From Deltaproteobacteria bacterium (GTDB taxonomy: Bacteria; Desulfobacterota; DSM-4660; Desulfatiglandales; HGW-15), in contig JAGVAP010000038.1 of the NCBI GenBank assembly GCA_020060215.1, positions 1 through 41,333 on the forward strand: a DNA stretch of 41,333 nt, read 5' to 3'. Both the position numbers and the translations under genes were made by a program. The notes beneath the pieces are model-generated. The model did no database searches. It had not been told where the DNA came from and saw only the letters and a list, made by a program, of their open reading frames with translations. Of the stretch, positions 21,272-29,040 are shown one piece after another. How positions within the stretch are numbered: position 1 is the stretch's first letter; each line of letters begins with the position of its first letter.

Positions 21272-22129
21272 ATGACAAAGAAAGAAAGACAGTACAACAA
21301 GAAACTTCAAGAGCTGCTCGACGGAGTGGGGAAGCTGCAGGATGGCGAGGTCAAGAAGGTATTGGCTTTGCTCGAACAGGCGCGCACGGAAATCGCGGCG
21401 CGGGTGGCTGTTACCGAGTGGGATGCCTACCACATTCCGCAGTTAAGGGAAGCGGTGGATCGCGCCATCGAGACGTTCAGGCTGAGGTACATGTCGGAGC
21501 AAAACGGCGCGCTCGGCAACATGTGGAATGCGGGAATCGACATGGTTGACTCTCCCCTGCAATACGTCGGGTTCAGGCTCGCGGCGCCGGAGATCTCGCG
21601 GACCGCTCTCGAGATTGCGCAGGGGTATAGCGCGGACCTGGTCAACGGGCTGAGCGCGGATGCCTTGAAGCAGGTTAACGGGCAGATCATATCCGGAGTA
21701 ATGGGGCAGAAAACATCCTTCCAGGTCATGAAGGAAATCGGGCGGAGCCTTGATGACAAGAGCACATTTGCCAGCATCGCACACCGGGCCGAGGCGATCA
21801 CCAGGACGGAGATGGCCAAGGTGAACAGCATGTCCCGGGAAGCGCGCGCCAAGGGGACCGTGGCGAGCAATCCGTATTTGCCTTGGAAGAAAAAGTGGAT
21901 TTCATCCGGGAAAGCCAGGCCGCGACCGAACCATGCCGCTTTGAACGGTGTGAAGGTGGACCTGGACCAGAATTTTCCGGGAGGTATTCCCTACCCGCAC
22001 GCTCCGGGGCTGCCGGCCAGGGAAGTGGTCAACTGCGGGTGAAGCCACGTGCTCACTCTGGAGGAGTGGGAGGCTGTAGAGACGGAGGATCGGCAATTTA
22101 CGTATGTTCCGAGGGCGTTGTGGGACTAA
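21272..22129 (+). CDS. Minor head protein (gpF/SPP1 gp7-like) with in-frame TGA
   Basis: The frame runs 256 residues to TGA at 22040-22042 and, if that codon is read, 285 residues to TAA at 22127-22129. The gpF-like domain is visible: 'AEAITRTEMAKVNSMSREAR', then 'WISSGKARPRPNHAALNGVK' and 'GLPAREVVNCG'. Relatives typically end this domain with NCxC. Here the second Cys position is TGA, one base from TGC. The 28 codons after it read SHVLTLEEWEAVETEDRQFT and YVPRALWD, which looks like real protein. A hairpin follows the TGA at once (22043-22075). Either the head protein ends here, is a nonsense mutant, or contains selenocysteine. Confidence 0.8.
22043..22075 (+). other. Hairpin immediately after the TGA, SECIS-like
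   Basis: AGCC (22043-22046) pairs with GGCT (22072-22075). CTCACTC (22052-22058) pairs with GAGTGGG (22064-22070, one G-U) around the loop TGGAG (22059-22063). The loop starts 16 nt after the TGA and has G at its second position. From memory this meets the usual geometry of bacterial SECIS elements: about 16-37 nt to a small apical loop with an early G. It lies in coding sequence, so the pairing could be chance. Confidence 0.4.
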
Positions 22130-22131
22130 AG

Positions 22132-22166
22132 AGGCAAAGCGCATAGCGCAAAGAGCATAGCGTTAA
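22132..22166 (+). repeat. GCATAGCGCA-type dispersed repeat, copy 1
   Basis: GAGGCAAAGCGCATAGCGCA followed by AAGAGCATAGCGTT. Related copies: 24764-24797 and 26717-26750. All three lie in gaps between head genes. Confidence 0.65.
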
Positions 22167-22189
22167 ACAATCAAAAAGGAGGGTGTCAA

Positions 22190-22417
22190 ATGGCGGGCGA
22201 AAAGATCGACAAAAAGTATTTGGCGGGGCTGAAGTTCAGCACCTCGAAGGAACAGGAAAAGGATGAAAACGGCAAAAAAAGAATCGTTCACATCCCGGTG
22301 GTGAGGGCGATGACTCCGGACGACGTGCTGGATTGGAAGGAGGTGGGCAGCGAGATCGTGATCGTGGCAAAGGACGGGAAGAAATACCGCGTGCCGAAAC
22401 TGGAGGAGAAAAAGTAA
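22190..22417 (+). CDS. Small head-region protein
   Basis: 75 residues. ATG 22190 has AAAAAGGAGGGTGTCAA upstream. Basic N-terminus, then 'KKRIVHIPVVRAMTPDDVLD' and a strand-rich end 'EIVIVAKDGKKYRVPKLEEK'. Small proteins with this 'V.DGKKYRV' ending occur between minor head and protease genes in other Mu-like phages, but I know no function. Possibly an assembly factor. Confidence 0.6.
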   Translation: MAGEKIDKKYLAGLKFSTSKEQEKDENGKKRIVHIPVVRAMTPDDVLDWKEVGSEIVIVAKDGKKYRVPKLEEKK

Positions 22418-22473
22418 CCAATCAGAGCGGTCAAACGGCCCGCGTTGGATAAGGTTTCCGGGAGGAAAATTTC

Positions 22474-24762
22474 ATGCTCAGTTTCGATCAGATCCGCGAA
22501 ATGGTCAGGCACGCGCTGGAGGCGATTCACAACGGATACCTTTACCTGGTGGAGCTATACAGCGACTCGGTGATTTACGAGGTGGAGGGACCGGAGGGAA
22601 AGGGCTCGCTCTATTTCAAACGCTCGTATTCCATCATGGACGGGCAGTGCACGCTGGGGGATCCCGTGGCGGTTCAGCGGAAGGTCGATTACATCCCCAT
22701 GCAGGCGGCGGCCCGGATTCTGGCTGCGGCCGGCGCATCATCGGATCCGGACTATGGGTACAAGTGGCGCGTGCAGGTGGTGGAGTACGGCCTGGGAAAG
22801 GACGGGCGGATCAACTGGCCGAAGGGACCTCTCGTTGCGGCGCTTTCTCTTTACGACGGGGCCAAGGTGTTCGCGCTGAACGAGTCGCAGCACCTGGCAT
22901 CGCAGAAGCCTTTCGGAAAAAGTGTGCGCGAGCTGGTGGGCTGGCTCAAGGATCCGGTGGACACGGGAACCGGGATCGAGGCTGATTTTTACATTCTCAA
23001 GAGCGCAGGGTGGCTGAGGGACGGGCTCGTCGACAGCCACGAGCGCGGCAACCCCACGTTGTTCGGGCTTTCGCACGATGTGTCGGCCAAGGCGGTGACC
23101 AAGGTCGTGGCCGGCAAGAAAGTGAAGGAGCCCGTGGAGATCATGGCGGTCGAGGTGGACGTGGTTTACGACCCGACCAATAACGGCAAATTTATCAGAC
23201 TGGCCGCAGCTCATGCGCCAGGGGAGGAGAGCGTTATGAACAGGGAACGGCTTTTGGCTGCGCTCAAGAGTGCGCGGCCGGACTTATTCGCAAAGGTGAA
23301 CCGGGAAACCGTGACGGAGGAGGAACTGCTGGGCCTGCTCTCTCAGCCGCCTGCAGCAAACCCCGGGGCCGGGGACGACCTGGACGGCAAAATTCAGGCG
23401 GCAGTAAAAACTGCGGTCGAAGCGATGGGCACACCGGGCGTTCAGAGCAAGGATCTTGAAAAGGTGCAGCTTTTGGCCGCCGGCATGACGCTCGACAAGG
23501 AGCTCACCGCGAGCAAGCTGCCCGAATCCACCCAGGCAAAGCTCCGCAAGAGATTCGAGAACAAGGTTTTTGAGCTGACCGATCTTCAGGCGGCGATCAA
23601 GGAGGAAAAGGAGGACATCGACAAATTGCTCGGATCCGGAAACGTGACGGGTGCAGGCGGAACGATCAGGGCCGGCCGCGACTCGACCGAAAAGCTTCAG
23701 GCGGCAGTCGACTCGCTCTTCGGCGTTCAGGTTGGGGAGCAGTTCAGGGACATTCCGGCTTTCAGGTCCCTTCGTGCGGCATACGTGGAGATCACGGGGG
23801 ACACCGAGGTGCGCGGGTACCTGGATCCGAACGCGCCGCAGCGCCTTCAGGCTGCCTTCGGCTCGGCCACCTTCGCTTATGTGCTGGGGAACACGCTTTA
23901 CCGGCGCATGATTCAGGACTACCGCGAGATTCCCGACTACGGCATTTCGAGGATCGTGGGGCCCAACATCCGCAACGCCCGCGATTTTCGCACGATGGAA
24001 TCGGTGCGGATCGGCTACTACGGCGATCTGCCGGACGTTGGGACCGAGGTGGAGGCCTACCCGAACCTGGGCGAGCTCTCCGATGAGAAGATCGACTACG
24101 CCCTGAACCAGAAGGGCGGGATCATTTCAATTACCCGCGTGATGATCATCAACGACGACATGAGGGCGGTGACCAAGATCATCAGCCGGCTTCCCAGGGC
24201 CGCCAGGCGGACGCTGGCCAAGAGGTGCTGGAACAAGTTCATTGACAATGCCACCTACGAGGGCGACAGCAAGGCCATATTCCATGCGGACCACGGGAAC
24301 CTCGGCTCGACCGCCTATGCCATTGCCTCGGCTTTGGCCGCAAAGGTGGCGATGGCAAAAATGACCGAGCCCGGATCCGGAGAGAGGCTGCAGCTGAGGC
24401 CCGTTACGGTGGCGTTCCCGAGCGACCTTTACGGGACGGTCAAGGCGTTGAACGAGTGGCAGCCGGCAACGGATGACCTTACTGAAGCCAACCCCATGTA
24501 CGGGTTCTTTAAGCCCGAGGGGATGGTGGAGTGCCCGTTCATGACGGACACGAACGACTGGATGATGTTCGCGGATCCGAACGAGGTGGAGATTCTGGAG
24601 CTTGCGTTCCTGAACGGTCAGCAGGAGCCGGAGATGTTCGTGGCGGACGTGCCCACTACCGGGAACATGTTCGTGCGCGACCAGGTCGATTACAAGATCC
24701 GGCACGAGTATGAGTGCGAGCTGCCGGATTATCGCGGGGCTTACAAGGCGGTGGTGGCGTAA
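22474..24762 (+). CDS. Head maturation protease - scaffold - major capsid fusion (gpI/gpT type)
   Basis: 762 residues, one frame. The first 250 residues resemble the prohead protease ('DGLVDSHERGNPTLFGLSHD', 'EIMAVEVDVVYDPTNNGKFI'). About 255-410 is low-complexity and helical, like a scaffold (LDGKIQAAVKTAVEAM, 'IKEEKEDIDKLLG'). The last 350 residues are the Mu gpT-type major capsid ('RTMESVRIGYYGDLPDVGTE', 'IFHADHGNLGSTAYA'). In Mu these are separate (I, Z and T). The fusion would yield equal amounts of protease and capsid and must be cut in the prohead. ATG 22474 follows GGGAGGAAAATTTC. Confidence 0.85.
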   Translation: MLSFDQIREMVRHALEAIHNGYLYLVELYSDSVIYEVEGPEGKGSLYFKRSYSIMDGQCTLGDPVAVQRKVDYIPMQAAARILAAAGASSDPDYGYKWRVQVVEYGLGKDGRINWPKGPLVAALSLYDGAKVFALNESQHLASQKPFGKSVRELVGWLKDPVDTGTGIEADFYILKSAGWLRDGLVDSHERGNPTLFGLSHDVSAKAVTKVVAGKKVKEPVEIMAVEVDVVYDPTNNGKFIRLAAAHAPGEESVMNRERLLAALKSARPDLFAKVNRETVTEEELLGLLSQPPAANPGAGDDLDGKIQAAVKTAVEAMGTPGVQSKDLEKVQLLAAGMTLDKELTASKLPESTQAKLRKRFENKVFELTDLQAAIKEEKEDIDKLLGSGNVTGAGGTIRAGRDSTEKLQAAVDSLFGVQVGEQFRDIPAFRSLRAAYVEITGDTEVRGYLDPNAPQRLQAAFGSATFAYVLGNTLYRRMIQDYREIPDYGISRIVGPNIRNARDFRTMESVRIGYYGDLPDVGTEVEAYPNLGELSDEKIDYALNQKGGIISITRVMIINDDMRAVTKIISRLPRAARRTLAKRCWNKFIDNATYEGDSKAIFHADHGNLGSTAYAIASALAAKVAMAKMTEPGSGERLQLRPVTVAFPSDLYGTVKALNEWQPATDDLTEANPMYGFFKPEGMVECPFMTDTNDWMMFADPNEVEILELAFLNGQQEPEMFVADVPTTGNMFVRDQVDYKIRHEYECELPDYRGAYKAVVA

Positions 24763-24763
24763 A

Positions 24764-24850
24764 ACGCAGAGCGCATAGGGCATAGCGCATAGCGAAAACA
24801 CCAAACAAATTTCCCTTAATCCCCCTTTCAAAAGAAGGGGGAAAGGGGTT
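24764..24850 (+). repeat. Two dispersed repeats after the capsid gene
   Basis: A GCATAGGGCATAGCGCATAG stretch (about 24772-24793) is the second copy of the GCATAGCGCA family. It is followed by AATCCCCCTTTCAAAAGAAG and GGGGAAAGGGG (about 24817-24847), an inverted CCCCCTTTC/GAAAGGGG-type element. There is no T-run, so it is probably a repeat and not an efficient terminator. Confidence 0.55.
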
Positions 24851-24881
24851 TCGAAAACGGAATCGAAAAGGAGGCAGGAAG

Positions 24882-25523
24882 ATGAAGTTCATGAGACGAA
24901 ACAGGGTCAGCCTGGCAATGATTTTGATGATCGGGATTTTCGTGGCTGCGTTCGGCTGGTCGGTGATTCCGCAGATCTGGCCGCCTGCGCCCCAGATTCA
25001 GGCGCTGACGCCCGATAATGCCTGGGCGGCGAACGGGACGTTTACGACCAACAAGCACTGGGTGCAGAAGTGGGAGTCGTTCGGGGCAACGGCCGGCGAG
25101 GCCATTACGATTGGGGATGCGATCGCGCTGAACAGGTATAATGGGAAAGCTTACAAGGCGGACGCGGACGATGCCGATCGAAGACCCGCAGTTGGGTTTG
25201 CGGGAAACACGGCGGCTTCGGGCGCCAAGGTGGAGGTAGTGACGCGTGGCATATTGAGCGGAATGCCTGCCGGCCTTGGCACAGAGTCTTCCAACTGCGT
25301 GACGCCGATCGGGACGCCTCTTCTGCTCGACAAGGTGGTTCAAGGCAGGGTTACGGTTTTTCAAACGCCCACCACGGGAGTCAGCCAGTACATGGCCACT
25401 GCGGGCCCGCTTTCCCAGGAGGCGGTGAGAGCCGGAGTGACCACCGGAACCGACACCTATATCGTCAACACCCAGATGCCCAGGTCCGGAACATCGGGAG
25501 TGGCGGCGGGGCAGTGGGAGTGA
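24882..25523 (+). CDS. Head decoration-type protein (DUF2190-like) with signal peptide
   Basis: 213 residues. ATG 24882 has AAGGAGGCAGGAAG upstream. From about residue 70 the sequence follows the capsid-cement pattern: 'AGEAITIGDAIALNRYNGKA', 'AVGFAGNTAASGAKVEVVTR', 'GTPLLLDKVVQGRVTVF'. Decoration proteins of this family sit directly after the capsid gene and stabilise the head. Unusually, it begins with a basic stretch and a hydrophobic segment ('RVSLAMILMIGIFVAAFGWS'), like a Sec signal or anchor, up to a possible cleavage near QIQA. A head protein should stay in the cytoplasm, so this leader is odd. Confidence 0.75.
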   Translation: MKFMRRNRVSLAMILMIGIFVAAFGWSVIPQIWPPAPQIQALTPDNAWAANGTFTTNKHWVQKWESFGATAGEAITIGDAIALNRYNGKAYKADADDADRRPAVGFAGNTAASGAKVEVVTRGILSGMPAGLGTESSNCVTPIGTPLLLDKVVQGRVTVFQTPTTGVSQYMATAGPLSQEAVRAGVTTGTDTYIVNTQMPRSGTSGVAAGQWE

Positions 25524-25527
25524 TTTT

Positions 25528-25575
25528 CTTTTCTTCCCCCTCCCCCGTTGCGGGAGGGGGAAGAAAGGGTTGAAA
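25528..25575 (+). repeat. Inverted repeat CTTCCCCCTCCCCC / GGGAGGGGGAAG
   Basis: TCTTCCCCCTCCCCCGTTGC followed by GGGAGGGGGAAGAAAGGG. The arms CTTCCCCCTCCC and GGGAGGGGGAAG flank CCGTTGC. There is no T-run after it on the plus strand. On the minus strand the arms are followed by AAAATC, so terminator activity is doubtful. It resembles a host dispersed repeat in a gene gap. Confidence 0.6.
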
Positions 25576-25620
25576 CAGGGCCGTAGAGGGGTGATTGTGG
25601 GAAAGCGCGGGGGTTGGGTC

Positions 25621-26049
25621 ATGAGAACAAGGAACTTTGGCAGGACGGCGGCAGCGGCTTTGTGCTTTGGCCTGATTCTGGCCCTGGCGGGGACGGTTTT
25701 CGGGGCGGACCGGAAGGTCGGGGACAAAACGTTCGCGAGCGCTGCAACGCATGCGGCGGGGACGGCATACTCTACCGGGATGCTCGTTGAAAACTACACG
25801 GAGGGGCTCATCCTGGTGAGCGTGTCGGGGGTGAGCGGGGTCCCCAGTTTCAGCCTGGTCGCAGAGACCTCCGAAGACAACAGCACCTATTACCATCATT
25901 CGACGATCGCTTCGGGCATAAACGCCACGGGCGCGACCGCGTACCAGATTACGAATTTCGGGAAATACCTGCGGATGAAGCAGGTGGTGAGCGGACCGGA
26001 CGGGAATGAGACGATTACCTACGAGATCGAGGGGGTTTTCAAAAACTAA
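25621..26049 (+). CDS. Exported decoration- or fibre-like protein
   Basis: 142 residues from ATG 25621. A typical Sec signal, MRTRNFGRTAAAALCFGLIL, continues to a cleavage site after TVFG-A. The mature part is beta-rich ('MLVENYTEGLILVSVSGVSG', 'YLRMKQVVSGPDGNETITYE'). It resembles small head or fibre proteins of late phage operons, where the expected sequence would start without a signal. It lies between the decoration protein and the connector and abuts the latter (next ATG directly after its stop). Confidence 0.6.
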   Translation: MRTRNFGRTAAAALCFGLILALAGTVFGADRKVGDKTFASAATHAAGTAYSTGMLVENYTEGLILVSVSGVSGVPSFSLVAETSEDNSTYYHHSTIASGINATGATAYQITNFGKYLRMKQVVSGPDGNETITYEIEGVFKN

Positions 26050-26718
26050 ATGGCGAATCGGCAGGACTACATCGGGGAAGTGAAAAAGCTGGTGCCCGGG
26101 GATAACCACCCGATCGGGGAGCCCGAGATCATCAAGGCGATCGCGAAGGCGATCAAGACCTATAGCAAGCACCGGCCGCGCGAGGTGGTGGAAGACATCG
26201 CCGGAGACGGCGGGTTTGAATATGACCTCGGCGATCTCGATCACTGGAGCGATGAGTTCAGCATTGTAAAAACGGTGGAGTACCCGGTCGACGACACGGA
26301 TGAAAACCCGGATCTCCTCCTGGATGATGAGGTCGAAATCTACAAAAAGCCGGCCGGAACGTATTTGCGGTTTCTGGACGACACGCCGGCCGCTACCGAG
26401 CAGATCCGCATTACCTATACCGGCATGCATGTGTGCACGGATGAAGAGTGCACGGTGCCCGATGCCGACGAAGAGGCGGTGCAGGCCCTGGCTGCCGCTT
26501 ACTTTTGCAAGATGCTCGCTGCGGCGTACGCCACTGATGAGGACAGCACCATTAACGCGGACAGCGTGAACCATGCCGGAAAGTCGGAGCGCTACCTTCG
26601 GATGAAAAAGGAATACCAGGCGGAGTATGACGAGCACATCGGGATCAAAGAGGGGAATGCGGCGGCATTCGTGACGGCTGCGGCGCCGGCAACGGACCGG
26701 ACAAGACTTTCGCACTGA
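26050..26718 (+). CDS. Head-tail connector (adaptor) protein
   Basis: 222 residues starting immediately after the previous stop. The helical N-terminus 'IIKAIAKAIKTYSKHRPREV' and the late helix 'AVQALAAAYFCKMLAAAYAT' followed by 'KSERYLRMKKEYQAEYDEHI' match the four-helix gp6/gp36-type adaptors that bind under the portal. The acidic middle is strand-rich. Its order after head proteins and before tail completion proteins supports the call. Confidence 0.7.
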   Translation: MANRQDYIGEVKKLVPGDNHPIGEPEIIKAIAKAIKTYSKHRPREVVEDIAGDGGFEYDLGDLDHWSDEFSIVKTVEYPVDDTDENPDLLLDDEVEIYKKPAGTYLRFLDDTPAATEQIRITYTGMHVCTDEECTVPDADEEAVQALAAAYFCKMLAAAYATDEDSTINADSVNHAGKSERYLRMKKEYQAEYDEHIGIKEGNAAAFVTAAAPATDRTRLSH

Positions 26719-26751
26719 TGCAAGCGCAAAGCGCAAAGCGAAAAGGCAAGA

Positions 26752-27267
26752 ATGAAAATCGAAATCACCTACAACCTGACCGATCTCCGCGAGCTCGCGA
26801 AACAGTTTCCGGATGTGACTCTGGAAGAGACTGAGGCTGTGATGGACCTGGTTATGGCCAGGCTCGAAAAGGACACGATCGAGGGCACTCCGCGCGGTGT
26901 GGGCGGCGATGCGGGACTGGCCGGGAATATTTTTGGAGAGACCGTGTCGACGGGGATGCGGGTAAGGGGCATTTTGGGGACACCGGTCGAGTACGGCGAG
27001 GTGATCGAGCTGGGGCGGCGACCCGGGAAGGCCCAGCCTCCGATCGCGGCGCTTATTCCGTGGGTTCGGTCGAAGCTCGGGATAACGGACGAGAAAGAGC
27101 AGCGATCGGTCGCTTTCGTGATTGCGCGGAAAATCGGCGCGTCGGGTTTTTCGAGCATCCCGGACGGGGCGAAGATGTTTCAGCAGGCCTGGGATAAGAA
27201 CGAAGCTTGGGTGCAGGATCAGCTGACGTCGATCGGCGGCCGTGTGACCAGGAGGCTCAATTCATGA
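26752..27267 (+). CDS. Head-tail joining/tail completion protein (HK97 gp10-like)
   Basis: 171 residues. Helical start ('FPDVTLEETEAVMDLVMARL'), then 'GETVSTGMRVRGILGTPVEY' and 'GEVIELGRRPGKAQPPIAAL', a pattern typical of gp10-like tail completion or stopper proteins. The C-terminal 'FQQAWDKNEAWVQDQLTSIG' is also typical. A GCAAAGCGCAAAGCG repeat fills the gap before it. It overlaps the next gene (ATGA). Confidence 0.75.
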   Translation: MKIEITYNLTDLRELAKQFPDVTLEETEAVMDLVMARLEKDTIEGTPRGVGGDAGLAGNIFGETVSTGMRVRGILGTPVEYGEVIELGRRPGKAQPPIAALIPWVRSKLGITDEKEQRSVAFVIARKIGASGFSSIPDGAKMFQQAWDKNEAWVQDQLTSIGGRVTRRLNS

Positions 27268-27725
27268 GTCTGGATGCGATCAGGGACCAGATCGCGGCGA
27301 TACTTGCAAGCGTTCAGGGCGTGGGCGTTGTGCACCAGTACGTGCGGCATGCCAAGGACCGGGACAAGTTTATGTCGCTTTTCCGGCACGAAACCGCAGA
27401 CGGCAAGAAGGAAATAAACGGGTGGATGATCGCTCAGGCAAAAAGGAGCGTGGAAGAATCAGAATTCGATGAGGGTGTGCGAAGGACCAGGCGGTGGATG
27501 CTTCGCGGGGTCTTTGGCCTGAGGGACGATGATGCGACCGCAATCGAGTTTGAGAACACCGTGGAGCGCATCTGCGAGAAGTTCGAAGAGAAGGCGGATT
27601 TGAACGGCACTGTGACGGACTCCAATTATGCCCAGGCCGAGGTGATAGAGCCGAGGATGTTTTTCGGTGTGCTCTGTCATTATGCGGAGATCAGCCTGGA
27701 GACGATAGAGGTGGTGGATGACTGA
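27264..27725 (+). CDS. Tail terminator-like protein
   Basis: 153 residues. ATG 27264 overlaps the previous stop. Small alpha-beta protein: 'DAIRDQIAAILASVQGVGVV', a central strand 'RRWMLRGVFGLRDDDATAIE' and 'FGVLCHYAEISLETIEVV' at the end. This fits lambda gpU-like tail terminators in size and place. It overlaps the glycosyltransferase start by 8 bp. Confidence 0.65.
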   Translation: MSLDAIRDQIAAILASVQGVGVVHQYVRHAKDRDKFMSLFRHETADGKKEINGWMIAQAKRSVEESEFDEGVRRTRRWMLRGVFGLRDDDATAIEFENTVERICEKFEEKADLNGTVTDSNYAQAEVIEPRMFFGVLCHYAEISLETIEVVDD

Positions 27726-29028
27726 GAATCAAGGGACCCAAGGGACGACAGGGACGAAAGTCAGCGTCATTATTCCGGTGGTGAGGCCGGAGAAGGCGCA
27801 GCGGTGTATTGAGGCGATCAGGGCTGAAGAATCCAGGATGGGCGGAAGCGTGGAGGTTGAAATCGTGTCGCACGGAGATCCGGCCCGCATTGGTTGCCCG
27901 CGGATGGTCGCTATGCTAACGAACCTGAGCCGGTTCGACCTGGTCATGTTCCTGGGGGACGACACGATTCCTCAGCCTGGGTTCTTGCAGGCCGCCCTCG
28001 AGGCGATGGCCGGACTTCCTGACGGTTGGGGGCTGGTGGGGCTGAACGATGGCAGGAACGACGGCAACAAGCTCATGACGCACTGGATGGGGCATAAGAA
28101 GCTGCTGCCCCTGATCGGCGGGGAATTTTTTCACACCGGGTACCGGCACTGCTACTGCGACAACGAACTGCTCATTCGAGTACAGAAGCTGGGGCGGTAC
28201 GTTTGGGCGGAGAACGCGCGGATTGTGCACGATCATCCGGATGTGACCGGGGCTGAGACGGACGACGATTACCGGCGGGTCTACTCCGAGGAGAATCTCT
28301 GGCATGACCGGGAGCTGTTCTGGAAGAGATCGCAGGAGGTTATGGCCGGCGAGTTCAAGCTGGCGATCGCGCTGCCGGTGACCTACGAAAAGGAGTACAC
28401 GCAGTTCTGGGTGAGCTTTACCTGTATGGACAAGCCTGACTTCACTCTGCTGGTACCGGACTATCCCGGGACGATCGAAACCATGCGGAATGCGCTTGTC
28501 GAGCGCGCGCTGGATCAGTGCTGCACGCATATTCTGATGATGGACACGGACCAGGTGTATCCGCCGGACACGGTGATGAGGCTGCTGGAGGGGATTGAAG
28601 ACCTGGATTCCGGATTGAAGACTTCCGGAATGACGGGAAAGGTCGGCGCGATCGGCGGCGTGGTCCACAGGCGCTATCCTCCGTTCGATGCACTGCTTTA
28701 CCGAGGGGAGAAGGGCCAATACAAGCATGTCCCCGATGAGGAGATTTATTCCGGTGGTCTCGTGGAGGTGGACGCCACGGGGTGCGGGTGCATCCTTTAC
28801 CGCGCGCGAATTTTCACGGAGATCCCCAGGCCCTGGTTCGAGACCACCAGGACACAAGCAGGGAAACCGGTGGGGGAGGACATCGAGTTCTGCAGCAAGA
28901 TGAGAGCCAAGGGGATGCACCTCCTGGTAGATACGGCGGTCGATATCGGGCACCTGTCGCTGATGATCGTCAACAGGGCCACATATGAGCTTTACCGGCG
29001 AGTTAAACGGTACAAATGGGTTGATTAA
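27718..29028 (+). CDS. Two-domain family 2 glycosyltransferase
   Basis: 436 residues with two GT-A-type halves. Half 1 (about 13-150): KVSVIIPVVRPEKAQRCIEA, then FDLVMFLGDDTIPQPGFLQA with an Asp-Asp in place of DxD, and later YCDNELLIRVQKLG. Half 2 (about 235-430): DFTLLVPDYPGTIETMRNAL, ILMMDTDQVYPPDTVMRLLE with DTD, and GEDIEFCSKMRAKG. Both halves should bind nucleotide sugar and a metal. It lies between tail terminator and tail tube and overlaps the former. Targets could be virion proteins, phage DNA or host surface sugars. The first residues (NQGTQGTTGTK) and an internal block (EDLDSGLKTSGMTG) are translated dispersed repeats. Confidence 0.9.
   Translation: MTENQGTQGTTGTKVSVIIPVVRPEKAQRCIEAIRAEESRMGGSVEVEIVSHGDPARIGCPRMVAMLTNLSRFDLVMFLGDDTIPQPGFLQAALEAMAGLPDGWGLVGLNDGRNDGNKLMTHWMGHKKLLPLIGGEFFHTGYRHCYCDNELLIRVQKLGRYVWAENARIVHDHPDVTGAETDDDYRRVYSEENLWHDRELFWKRSQEVMAGEFKLAIALPVTYEKEYTQFWVSFTCMDKPDFTLLVPDYPGTIETMRNALVERALDQCCTHILMMDTDQVYPPDTVMRLLEGIEDLDSGLKTSGMTGKVGAIGGVVHRRYPPFDALLYRGEKGQYKHVPDEEIYSGGLVEVDATGCGCILYRARIFTEIPRPWFETTRTQAGKPVGEDIEFCSKMRAKGMHLLVDTAVDIGHLSLMIVNRATYELYRRVKRYKWVD
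27728..27758 (+). repeat. GGGACGACAGGGACGAAAG-type repeat at the glycosyltransferase start
   Basis: TCAAGGGACCCAAGGGACGA and CAGGGACGAAAGTC. Close to the repeat at 13662-13692. Read in frame as codons 4-13 of the glycosyltransferase. Confidence 0.6.
28600..28635 (+). repeat. 36-bp dispersed inverted repeat inside the glycosyltransferase
   Basis: GACCTGGATTCCGGATTGAA plus 16 bases; about 31 of 36 positions match the intergenic copy at 11776-11811. It is a multiple of three long and adds 12 residues without a frameshift between 'LLEGIE' and 'GKVGAIGGV'. Confidence 0.85.
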
Positions 29029-29040
29029 AGGGAGGGTGAA

